Source of the DNA: Prolixibacteraceae bacterium
Lineage (GTDB): Bacteria > Bacteroidota > Bacteroidia > Bacteroidales > Prolixibacteraceae
Length of the DNA stretch: 6,179 bases
Direction of reading: 5' to 3'
Assembly (NCBI GenBank): GCA_016930735.1
Contig: JAFGGF010000421.1
Location: forward strand, 1-6,179
The position numbers were made by a program, and so were the translations under genes. The notes under the pieces were generated by a model, which was not told the origin of the DNA, did no database searches, and worked only from the letters and a program-made list of their open reading frames with translations. Shown piece by piece: positions 1 through 5,193 of the stretch; within the stretch, counting starts at the first letter, position 1; the number at the start of each line of letters is the position of its first letter.

Positions 1-1172
1 GTATTAAAAACCTCTATAGTGATATATTTTTCACGCTCAGTGGTAAGCTTCCGCCCCCAGATATCAGCTCCAATAATAAAATTATTATTTTCAGATAATT
101 TATATGAACTTTGTAGTTGAGCCCCGCTAGTCATGTGTTTTCCAGTAGGAGTTATTAATTCGGGTGTTGTAACCTGAGTAAATCCGTTGGCAAGGGTAGT
201 TTGGGCAAATGTATTTGGCTTCATTGCCACATCGCGAAGGATATACTGGTTATAATAATTGACTTTCAGCGAAGTCAATTTATCACTTATGCCGGTAATT
301 TCATAGCTGGCAGCAAATAATTCCCTGCCAATATCGGTATAAGTTGCTTCGGCCGGGCCGGGAAAAGCTTCACCACCCGGAATACCTACATCGGTTGACC
401 AGTTACGTTGGTATTGTACTTTTAACAAATGGTTCATTAATGGTTTAAATCCAATTTTAGCAGATAAATTATTTGTAGTAAACTGACTGTTGGGCAGGAT
501 CCCTTCAGGTGTTTGAATATCGCCCGCATTTATTAATGTCCCGCTTAATCTGAAGTACCACTTTTTTGAACCGGTATTGACAGCTGCATGGTTTGAAAAC
601 ATATTATTTGCTGAAGCAAAACCAGATGTTACATTGCCTGAAGCAAATGGCTTTTTAGCAAAATGCCCGTCCTTTGTAATAATATTTACGATTCCTCCCA
701 TAGCGCCGGTACCATAAAGTGATGATTGAGACCCTTTTATAACTTCGACACGTGCAATATCATTAATATCAATCATGCTAAGTGAAGCCGTTAAGTCGGT
801 AGCGGTTTCCACCCTGTTGCCATCGATAAGTGTAACAAGGCGGCTTTCGCCTAATCCACGGATACTGATATTGGTTGCCCACACACCGTCGCTGCCCATC
901 GTTATGCCTGGTTCTGAATTCAGGACATTGGAAAGTGTAATTGCCGATTGCCTTTGATATTCATAAGCTCCTGCTACGCTCATGGAAGCAGGCAGTTCCC
1001 TCAATTTCCTGTCCATCCTGAGGCTAGAGACTATAACCTCTCCAATATTGATATTCCTGTTATCCAGGGGAACAGTGTCGTTTTCTGTAATTGATTTTTG
1101 ACCGGCCTGCCCAAAAGAATTGAATGTTAAAACAAATGTAAATACAACTGCAAAAAAAACTATTTTAGTCAT
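1..1172 (-). CDS. TonB-dependent outer-membrane receptor, N-terminal part (3' end beyond window)
   Basis: This frame is open from the ATG at 1172 to the left edge of the window, about 390 codons with no stop, so the C-terminal barrel is missing. Residues 1-22 form a Sec signal (MTKIVFF start, hydrophobic core, end near SFGQ). A TonB-box-like stretch GEVIVSSLR lies at residues 44-52. The plug domain follows, with the typical IRGLGESRLVTLIDGNR (104-120) and RVEVIKGSQSSLYGTGAMGG (141-160) followed by VNIITK. Beyond about residue 170 come alternating aromatic and polar strands of the barrel. There is no carboxypeptidase-like N-terminal domain, so this is a BtuB/FepA-like receptor and not a SusC. 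It should import a scarce ligand across the outer membrane using TonB energy. The start codon overlaps the last 8 nt of the TM1266-like gene, so the two are likely translationally coupled. The ligand is unknown; the neighbouring ABC importer is the best clue. Confidence 0.93.
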   Translation of the reverse strand, partial: MTKIVFFAVVFTFVLTFNSFGQAGQKSITENDTVPLDNRNINIGEVIVSSLRMDRKLRELPASMSVAGAYEYQRQSAITLSNVLNSEPGITMGSDGVWATNISIRGLGESRLVTLIDGNRVETATDLTASLSMIDINDIARVEVIKGSQSSLYGTGAMGGIVNIITKDGHFAKKPFASGNVTSGFASANNMFSNHAAVNTGSKKWYFRLSGTLINAGDIQTPEGILPNSQFTTNNLSAKIGFKPLMNHLLKVQYQRNWSTDVGIPGGEAFPGPAEATYTDIGRELFAASYEITGISDKLTSLKVNYYNQYILRDVAMKPNTFAQTTLANGFTQVTTPELITPTGKHMTSGAQLQSSYKLSENNNFIIGADIWGRKLTTEREKYITIEVFN

Positions 1173-1419
1173 TATCCCTGTTTTTTAAAAGCACCGATTT
1201 TACCTGGATTCCATCAATTCGACCCAAATGGCCTGTAAGGGAACCAATCTGGTCGGTGGTACCTTCAAGGACAAGAGAAATAATACCTAAACCATTACTT
1301 CGGGGCAGCCCCTGCCGCCCTATAATTATTTCGGAATGTTTCGAGATAATATCGTTCAGAAGTTGAACGTTTTTACGGTTTTCGATTTGAATTATTGCTG
1401 TTCCGATTCTCTTTTCCAT
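1165..1419 (-). CDS. TM1266-like putative regulator of the iron-only hydrogenase system (ACT/NikR-C-like fold)
   Basis: This 84-residue protein matches, from memory of the family, the Thermotoga TM1266 type annotated as iron-only hydrogenase system regulator. It shares the MEKRI start, an IIxIExR strand, a middle GRQGLP motif (34-39), then ISLVLEGTTDQIGSLTGHLG (47-66) and a final strand GIQVKSVLL. Length and layout agree with one ferredoxin-like (ACT-type) domain. There is no DNA-binding helix-turn-helix, so a regulatory role would need a partner, multimer or ligand; the family's biochemical role is not well established to my knowledge. It is the first gene of a two-gene unit with the TonB receptor and is divergent from an ABC importer. 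A good GGAGG site sits 7 nt before the ATG, which settles the start. No hydrogenase or HydEFG gene is in the window, so the hydrogenase link is by family only. Confidence 0.85.
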   Translation of the reverse strand: MEKRIGTAIIQIENRKNVQLLNDIISKHSEIIIGRQGLPRSNGLGIISLVLEGTTDQIGSLTGHLGRIDGIQVKSVLLKNRDND

Positions 1420-1426
1420 CAGATTG

Positions 1427-1431
1427 CCTCC
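1427..1431 (-). promoter_or_regulatory. Ribosome binding site of the TM1266-like gene
   Basis: GGAGG on the minus strand lies 7 nt upstream of the ATG at 1419. Strong Shine-Dalgarno sites are uncommon in Bacteroidota, so this suggests efficient translation of the leading gene of the operon and supports the chosen start. Confidence 0.65.
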
Positions 1432-1632
1432 GGATTAGTAGATTATTGGTTGCCCCGTAAAACCTTGATTAAAACTTAGTCTGAATCGCAGTGCAAATAC
1501 GGATTTTATTATTATCGAATGCAAAATTATATATTTTAAAAAATTGAAAGATGATTTAGTTCATAATTCAGCTCCAATTATCATAATGTTTAAAGATTTT
1601 TTAATCTGTATTAATTAAATGGCTAAAATAAG

Positions 1633-1640
1633 TAGTTTTG
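1633..1640 (+). promoter_or_regulatory. Possible -7 box of the ABC importer operon
   Basis: TAGTTTTG fits the Bacteroidota -7 consensus TAnnTTTG. No good TTG/TTTG -33 element lies 19-21 bp upstream, so this is a half-match. If used, transcription would begin about 10 nt before the ATG at 1658 and downstream of the ATG at 1619, which favours the later start for the lipoprotein. Confidence 0.3.
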
Positions 1641-1657
1641 TATCAGGTATTGAATTT

Positions 1658-2620
1658 ATGGCAAACAGATTATTTTTTTTTATACTAATTGCTTTCTTTA
1701 TAGCAGGCTGTAAGAATACATCTCATAATAAAAGTTCACAGGTTTCTTATAAAATTGCAACACTGAAGGGGCCTTCGTCAATGGGTATGATCCGGTTAAT
1801 CGATAGTATTACCAATGTTGCCAATCCCGAAATAGAAGTTGATATACTGAATGAACCCATTCAGGTCAGGAAAATGATGCTGAATGGTACAGCTGATTTT
1901 GCCATCCTCCCGACAACCATGGCGGCAATATTATATAACAAAGGTGTGGATTATCAACTGATTGCAGTCCCTGTGTGGGGAACGCTTTACCTTCTGGGTC
2001 AAGATACAAGCATTACCTGCTGGGAAGACCTCAGACATAAAAAAGTGAATGTTATGGCTAAAGGGATGACCCCGGATGTGCTTTTTCGTTACCTCCTGCA
2101 AAAAAACGGGATCGATTCTGAAAAAGATATTACCCTCGATTACAGCTTCCCAACCCACATCGACCTGGCAAATGCCGTTGCTGCGGGGCAGGCAGAATTG
2201 GGTGTTATTTCAGAACCCCTGGTGAGCCTGGTAATGAGTAAAAATACTAATGTACACCCCATTTTTGACCTGAACCTTGAATGGAGTAAGCTTCAGAATA
2301 CACCAATTGCGATGACAGCATTTCTTGGGAAAAGGAGTGTCCTGAAAGAAAAGCCACAATTGGCGGAGCAAATTATTTCGTCTTATATTAAATCAACTTT
2401 ATGGGTAAATCAATATCCCGATAGTGCGGCTAAACTGATTGTTGATTATGGAATATTACCTGAACAAAATGTAGCTGCTCAAGCCATACCGCGATCCAAC
2501 CTTCATTTTGAGAGAGCACACAATGTTAAAAAGCAGGTTGAAAATTACCTGGATGTTTTTTATGATTTGAATCCTGAAATTATTGGAGGAAAACTGCCTG
2601 ATGAAAATTTCTATTACTAA
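1658..2620 (+). CDS. SsuA/NMT1-type ABC substrate-binding lipoprotein
   Basis: This is a periplasmic binding lipoprotein of about 320 residues. The ATG at 1658 gives a standard type II signal: MANR, a hydrophobic stretch, then lipobox IAGC with the acylated Cys at residue 18. The in-frame ATG at 1619 would add 13 residues before a normal signal peptide and is less likely. The mature part begins with KIATLKGPSSMGMIRLID, then MMLNGTADFAILPTTMAA and later GQAELGVISEPLVS, all typical of the NMT1/SsuA/THI5-like fold that binds small organic ligands (sulfonates, nitrate, pyrimidine precursors and others). The tail ends GGKLPDENFYY. It should capture the substrate and deliver it to the permease encoded next, whose start lies inside this gene (20-nt overlap). 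The ligand cannot be read from the sequence. Annotating it as sulfonate- or thiamine-specific would be over-calling. Confidence 0.9.
   Translation: MANRLFFFILIAFFIAGCKNTSHNKSSQVSYKIATLKGPSSMGMIRLIDSITNVANPEIEVDILNEPIQVRKMMLNGTADFAILPTTMAAILYNKGVDYQLIAVPVWGTLYLLGQDTSITCWEDLRHKKVNVMAKGMTPDVLFRYLLQKNGIDSEKDITLDYSFPTHIDLANAVAAGQAELGVISEPLVSLVMSKNTNVHPIFDLNLEWSKLQNTPIAMTAFLGKRSVLKEKPQLAEQIISSYIKSTLWVNQYPDSAAKLIVDYGILPEQNVAAQAIPRSNLHFERAHNVKKQVENYLDVFYDLNPEIIGGKLPDENFYY
2585..2589 (+). promoter_or_regulatory. Ribosome binding site of the permease gene
   Basis: GGAGG inside the end of the upstream gene lies 11 nt before the ATG at 2601. It also overlaps the in-frame TTG at 2583, which therefore cannot be the start used with this site. 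Confidence 0.5.
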
Positions 2621-3356
2621 AACTCAATATATAAGTTTTATTTCAGTAATTATATTGCTGGTTGCCTGGAAAATACTGGCAATATATTTCGACTCGGATT
2701 TTATTGTCCCACATCCTGAAGATACCTTTATTACAGTTGCAAAATTAGTTGGCAGCTCAGGATTTTTAAAAGTTGTTGGAACGACAATCATACGAGGGCT
2801 AATCGGTTTTATTATTTCGGCTATTTTGGGAATGGGAATTGGAATTCTGGCTGGAATCAATCCAGGATTCAATGCGTTTATAACTCCCGTCCTTGTCACA
2901 GTGCGGTCTGTTCCTGTGATTGCACTTCTACTTTTGGCACTTATTTGGTTCAGCCCCGATGTAGTGCCCGTTTTTATTGCAATGCTTACCATGTTCCCGT
3001 TTATTTGCACCAATGTGGTTGACGGCATCAGGAGTGTTGACCCCGGAATTATTGAAATGGCTAAATTTTACAGGGTAGGGAAGAGCAGGATTATTACTGA
3101 AGTTTATATCCCGGCAATTATACCCTTTATAATCAGTGGTGCTTCAAGTGCCATGGGAATAGGGTGGAGGGCCATAATCATTGGTGAAGTACTTAGTCAG
3201 CCACAATACGGTATCGGGACAAGAATGCAGTCTGCCCAGACTTTTTTAAATGTTGATGTAGTTATTGCCTGGACACTGATTGCCATTCTGATAAGTTATG
3301 GTTTTGAGAAACTTATCCGTTGGAGCGAACATAAAATTGTAACCTGGAAAGTGTGA
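2601..3356 (+). CDS. ABC transporter permease, SsuC-like (binding-protein-dependent transport inner-membrane component)
   Basis: This is an integral inner-membrane protein of about 251 residues, the usual size of SsuC/TauC/NrtB-type permeases. A first helix (about residues 11-30) is followed by the family motif FIVPHPEDTF, similar to the LPxP segment of relatives, then further hydrophobic helices around 62-85, 93-115 and 118-135. The cytoplasmic EAA loop is clear at about residues 152-171 (EMAKFYRVGKSRIITEVYIP), with the conserved Gly that docks on the ATPase. Next come the GWRAIIIGEVL and GIGTRMQSAQ segments typical of this family. The ATG at 2601 has a GGAGG site; the TTG 18 nt earlier is unlikely. 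The gene overlaps the binding-protein gene by 20 nt and its stop overlaps or abuts the ATPase start, so one polycistronic message is expected. It probably acts as a homodimer. Confidence 0.92.
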   Translation: MKISITKTQYISFISVIILLVAWKILAIYFDSDFIVPHPEDTFITVAKLVGSSGFLKVVGTTIIRGLIGFIISAILGMGIGILAGINPGFNAFITPVLVTVRSVPVIALLLLALIWFSPDVVPVFIAMLTMFPFICTNVVDGIRSVDPGIIEMAKFYRVGKSRIITEVYIPAIIPFIISGASSAMGIGWRAIIIGEVLSQPQYGIGTRMQSAQTFLNVDVVIAWTLIAILISYGFEKLIRWSEHKIVTWKV

Positions 3357-3358
3357 TT

Positions 3359-4075
3359 ATGGGATTACAGGTAAAAAATCTGAGTAAAAGTTATAACGGA
3401 AATATTATCTACCGGGACTTTAATATTGATTTTACAGAAGGTACGATTACATCTATACTTGGGCCATCAGGTTGTGGAAAAACCACCCTACTGAATATTA
3501 TCGGTAAAATTACTAATCCTAACAGAGGTAGCCTTATTGGCTTTGAAGATAAGCTTATATCTTACATCTTTCAGGAACCACGTTTATTACCCTGGAAAAC
3601 CGTCAGAGGAAATATTGAGTTTGTAATGAACAGGGATTTAACTGCCGGTGTGCGGAGATCACAGGCTGAACAACTTATCCGGCTTGTTGAACTTGAAAAA
3701 TATTCAGATTATTACCTTTCACATTTGAGCGGTGGAATGCGCCAACGTGTTTCCATTGCCAGGGCTTTTGCTTCGCCTTCTGAAATTATTCTTATGGACG
3801 AGCCACTTAAAGGGCTGGATATTGCATTGAAACAGAATCTGATCAGAGCTTTTTCCAAAATATGGAAGGCTGACAGGCGTACTGTTATATTTGTAACACA
3901 CGATGTTGATGAAGCCATTTTACTGGGTAATGAAATAGTCGTTTTGAGCCAGGCTCCGGTAAAAATCGTTGCTCATGAAAAAATGGATAAACCACACAAG
4001 TATCCTGATATTGAAACACCACATCTGAAAAAATTGAAGCAAAACTTAATTAAAGCATTGGGACAGCCGGATTAA
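3359..4075 (+). CDS. ABC transporter ATPase, SsuB/TauB-like
   Basis: This is a cytoplasmic nucleotide-binding subunit of about 238 residues that powers the importer. All ATPase motifs are intact: Walker A GPSGCGKT (35-42), Q-loop Gln72 in FQEPRLLPW, the signature LSGGMRQR (123-130), Walker B ILMDEP with Asp147-Glu148, the D-loop region KGLD, and the switch His181 in VTHDVDEA. The sequence FQEPRLLPW is characteristic of the nitrate/sulfonate/taurine subfamily. It is the last gene of the operon. The ATG at 3359 lies 2 nt after the permease stop; a GTG at 3353 that overlaps the stop as GTGA is an alternative adding two residues. No C-terminal regulatory domain is present. The message probably ends at the hairpin at 4214-4239. 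Confidence 0.93.
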   Translation: MGLQVKNLSKSYNGNIIYRDFNIDFTEGTITSILGPSGCGKTTLLNIIGKITNPNRGSLIGFEDKLISYIFQEPRLLPWKTVRGNIEFVMNRDLTAGVRRSQAEQLIRLVELEKYSDYYLSHLSGGMRQRVSIARAFASPSEIILMDEPLKGLDIALKQNLIRAFSKIWKADRRTVIFVTHDVDEAILLGNEIVVLSQAPVKIVAHEKMDKPHKYPDIETPHLKKLKQNLIKALGQPD

Positions 4076-4083
4076 GTCTTTTA

Positions 4084-4240
4084 TTGAAAATCAACAGGTA
4101 ACAATCTTGTCTCTTATAGTTACATTCAACTCCTAATTGATTTTTCAAGTTAAAAATCGTAATTTTATAGAACTACGAACAATCTGCACGAAGCGTGTTC
4201 GGGTTTCAAAGATAAGGACGGTTATTGAACCGTCCTTTTG
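4084..4240 (+). ncRNA. Structured 3' region of the importer operon, possible 3'-derived small RNA
   Basis: Three potential stem-loops follow the ATPase stop. The first has outer arms TTGAAAATCA (4084-4093) and TGATTTTTCAA (4138-4148), with an inner GTAAC/GTTAC pair (4098-4102, 4119-4123). The second is CGAACA/TGTTCG (4176-4181, 4196-4201), which competes with CACG/CGTG (4187-4190, 4194-4197). The third is the terminator at 4214. No open frame of note lies here. This could simply be a structured 3' UTR; calling it a separate RNA is speculation. Confidence 0.25.
4214..4239 (+). terminator. Rho-independent terminator of the ABC importer operon
   Basis: A perfect 10-bp stem, AAGGACGGTT (4214-4223) with AACCGTCCTT (4228-4237), a 4-nt loop and a short T run. 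It lies 138 nt after the ATPase stop. It is GC-rich against an AT-rich background. Confidence 0.85.
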
Positions 4241-4455
4241 TATAATCAAGAAATATTTAGTAATCTAAAAATTGATACAAAGAAAAAGAAGCGTTAAAAA
4301 CGCCAAATTAACTTATTGATTTTCAGTTGGGGGCGCACAAGATTTACTTTCGATTAATCCGGAAGGATTGAATGATCAAAGACTAAAGCCCTTGTCACTT
4401 CGTTTCACTGCCTTTTCTGTTTCTGATTTCGCTTTAAAATATTTTTTAGCTTCAT
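4241..4455. other. Non-coding spacer between two converging terminators
   Basis: No gene was found here. It contains only weak hairpins, GCGTT/AACGC (4291-4295, 4299-4303) and AATCC/GGATT around 4357-4370. A minus-strand frame ending with TGA at 4376-4378 is open back into the tRNA but has no start codon. The stretch is the tail-to-tail gap between the importer operon and the tRNA unit. Confidence 0.5.
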
Positions 4456-4496
4456 CAAAAACACAAAAGCCCTTAGCTAATGCGAAAGGCTTTTGT
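4456..4496 (-). terminator. Rho-independent terminator of the tRNA-Pro transcript
   Basis: On the minus strand, ACAAAAGCC (4496-4488) pairs with GGCTTTTGT (4471-4463), with possible extra TT/AA pairs past a bulged G, followed by GTTTTT. It begins 6 nt after the tRNA 3' end, as expected for a tRNA transcription unit. Confidence 0.8.
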
Positions 4497-4501
4497 CTTT
4501 G

Positions 4502-4575
4502 TCGGGGTGACAAGATTTGAACTTGCGACCCCTCGCCCCCCAGACGAGTACGCTACCAGGCTGCGCCACACCCCG
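4502..4575 (-). tRNA. tRNA-Pro, anticodon GGG
   Basis: This 74-nt minus-strand gene folds into a full cloverleaf. Acceptor CGGGGTG pairs perfectly with CACCCCG, and the discriminator is A. The D arm is GCGC/GCGT around AGCCTGGTA. The anticodon stem CTCGT/GCGAG (one G-T pair) closes the loop CTGGGGG, giving anticodon GGG at loop positions 3-5, which reads proline codons CCC and CCU. The variable loop is 5 nt, and the T arm GCAAG/CTTGT closes loop TTCAAAT. CCA is not encoded. Its 5' end follows the stop of the GIY-YIG gene by only 2 nt, so it must be cut by RNase P from a longer transcript. Its first 20 nt are repeated exactly at 4937-4956. All stems are intact, so the gene should be functional. 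Confidence 0.95.
4556..4575 (-). repeat. Direct repeat copy 1: first 20 nt of tRNA-Pro
   Basis: CGGGGTGTGGCGCAGCCTGG read on the minus strand forms the acceptor 5' strand and half the D arm of the intact tRNA. It is identical to 4937-4956, 381 bp away, with no homology on either side. It is a candidate attachment or duplication boundary. Confidence 0.9.
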
Positions 4576-4577
4576 AA

Positions 4578-4817
4578 TTAATGTATTTTAAAACAGAATC
4601 CCTTTTTTTCAGCTTTTTTTAATTTTTGTTCCAACTTATATGCTTCGGAACGGGAATTAAGAGATTCAGAATAAATGAGTTTCCAAGGTTTTTTATATTT
4701 TGTTGACTTATTAGAACCCTTATTATGGCTTTTTACCCTTTCAATAAGGTTACCGGTTTGCCCAATATAAAAGCTTTGGTCAACCTCTGATCCCAATATA
4801 TAAATAAAGAACTTCAA
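4578..4817 (-). CDS. Small GIY-YIG nuclease-domain protein (TTG start)
   Basis: This 79-residue single-domain protein belongs to the UvrC-like GIY-YIG superfamily. The first half-motif is FIYIL (4-8) and the second YIGQT (17-21). The conserved Arg is R27 in LIERVKSHN, followed by the family's KSTKYKKPWKLIYSE and the likely metal-binding Glu63 in EAYKLEQKLK. All catalytic residues seem present. The family tail after the last Lys-rich helix is short and replaced by GFCFKIH, with the stop 2 nt before the tRNA. The reading frame has no ATG: the family's usual start codon position is TTG, with a stop codon six codons upstream and only ATA, CTA and similar codons between. It may be weakly translated or decaying. 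No other product from the element is visible. Its cellular role is unknown; small members are often annotated as UvrC-like but lack its repair domains. Confidence 0.75.
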   Translation of the reverse strand: MKFFIYILGSEVDQSFYIGQTGNLIERVKSHNKGSNKSTKYKKPWKLIYSESLNSRSEAYKLEQKLKKAEKKGFCFKIH

Positions 4818-4842
4818 TATTAGATACTTTTAATATTTTAGA

Positions 4843-4856
4843 GGGTACGCTATCCC
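4843..4856 (-). repeat. Short hairpin upstream of the GIY-YIG gene
   Basis: GGGTA and TATCCC pair around CGC with one bulged T. Its GTACGCTA core is also found in the tRNA D-arm region (4548-4555), which may be chance. Confidence 0.4.
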
Positions 4857-4894
4857 GCTTTTCCTAAATCTCCGATTTGTCAGAAAACCGAGGA

Positions 4895-4936
4895 CTCTCG
4901 AAAAATAACAGAAACAAAGTTTCTTATTTTTCGGAG
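4895..4936 (-). repeat. Long imperfect hairpin next to the tRNA fragment
   Basis: The arms at 4895-4915 and 4919-4936 are complementary over 18 pairs, with one 1-nt and one 2-nt bulge, around a 3-nt loop. The right arm ends exactly where the 20-nt tRNA repeat begins. It is AT-rich in the middle with GC ends and has no T tract on the exit side in either direction that would make it a clear terminator. Confidence 0.75.
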
Positions 4937-4956
4937 CCAGGCTGCGCCACACCCCG
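4937..4956 (-). repeat. Direct repeat copy 2: orphan 5' fragment of tRNA-Pro
   Basis: This is an exact copy of the first 20 nt of the tRNA with none of the rest of the cloverleaf after it. It lies about 70 nt downstream of the predicted start of the -strand promoter, where a tRNA 5' end would be expected. Confidence 0.9.
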
Positions 4957-5034
4957 CTTTATCCTTCTTCATTAAAGCTTTGGAGGAATAAAATTCTTCC
5001 AAAAACCTCTTTAACTTCAGATTCAAAGTGCCTG

Positions 5035-5065
5035 CAAAAGTAGTATTTGCTTCAATTACTGCAAA
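5035..5065 (-). promoter_or_regulatory. Promoter reading toward tRNA fragment, GIY-YIG gene and tRNA-Pro
   Basis: On the minus strand, TTTG (5065-5062), a 19-bp spacer and TACTTTTG (5042-5035) match the Bacteroidota consensus TTTG-N19-21-TAnnTTTG fully. Transcription should begin near 5028. No other gene on this strand lies between it and the tRNA unit, so it is the likely tRNA promoter, and the GIY-YIG gene would be co-transcribed. Confidence 0.65.
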
Positions 5066-5136
5066 ATTTTTTTTACGAAAACTATAATCATCAATTTTCC
5101 CTATTTTGACTTAAATTTTATTGATTGAATTCTGTA

Positions 5137-5166
5137 TTGTACTTGATAAGATGTTTTGTACTTTTG
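5137..5166 (+). promoter_or_regulatory. Promoter of trxB
   Basis: TTG (5137-5139), a 19-bp spacer and TACTTTTG (5159-5166) match the Bacteroidota promoter pattern. The predicted leader is about 20 nt, A-rich and without a Shine-Dalgarno site, as is common in this phylum. It is divergent from the tRNA promoter, with about 70 bp between the two -33 elements. Confidence 0.6.
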
Positions 5167-5193
5167 TTCACCAAAAAAATAAAACTAAATATC

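Larger units (their letters stand above)
1420..1657. promoter_or_regulatory. Divergent control region between regulator/receptor and ABC importer
   Basis: These 238 bp separate two divergently transcribed units. Minus strand: a TAATTTTG -7-like box (1522-1529) without a clear -33 partner would give a leader of about 95 nt, in which CCGTA/TACGG (1455-1459 and 1498-1502) could pair. Plus strand: a TAGTTTTG box lies at 1633-1640. Between them are two direct copies of TCATAAT 20 bp apart (1561-1567, 1581-1587), an inverted repeat ATAATT/AATTAT (1563-1568, 1576-1581), an inverted repeat AGATT/AATCT (1594-1598, 1603-1607) and the palindrome TTAATTAA (1611-1618). Such short AT-rich repeats can occur by chance. 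I see no TPP, cobalamin or other riboswitch signature that I recognise. Confidence 0.5.
4576..4956 (-). mobile_element. Candidate 381-bp GIY-YIG element inserted in the 5' end of tRNA-Pro
   Basis: The unit between and including one of the two 20-nt tRNA repeats holds a GIY-YIG nuclease gene, a GGGTA/TATCCC hairpin (4843-4856) and a long imperfect hairpin (4895-4936) that abuts the outer repeat. A tRNA-type promoter remains outside it at 5035-5065, as expected if the tRNA once started at 4956. There is no integrase, and the unit is far smaller than known tRNA-integrating islands. The alternative is a tandem tRNA duplication whose first copy decayed. Confidence 0.4.

Noticed and set aside
775..957. 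Plus-strand open frame inside the receptor gene, and similar short frames opposite the permease, ATPase and trxB genes
   Set aside because: They lie antisense to or out of frame with well-supported genes and show no family features.
1420..1520. Riboswitch (TPP or cobalamin) in the leader of the TM1266-like gene
   Set aside because: No conserved core such as CTGAGA of the TPP element or a cobalamin box was found; only one 5-bp potential stem.
1619..1657. Earlier ATG for the binding lipoprotein
   Set aside because: It would place 13 extra residues before a complete lipoprotein signal, and the possible -7 box lies downstream of it.
2583..2600. TTG start for the permease
   Set aside because: It overlaps the ribosome binding site that fits the ATG at 2601, and the extra residues are not part of the family.
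4376..4552. Minus-strand open frame running from within the tRNA through its terminator to a TGA at 4376
   Set aside because: It has no start codon, its upstream part is tRNA sequence and the middle is the terminator hairpin. It is most likely spurious, as translations through tRNA tails often look open.
4818..4956. Retron or CRISPR-like structure suggested by the hairpins
   Set aside because: There is no reverse transcriptase, no repeat-spacer pattern and only one long hairpin.
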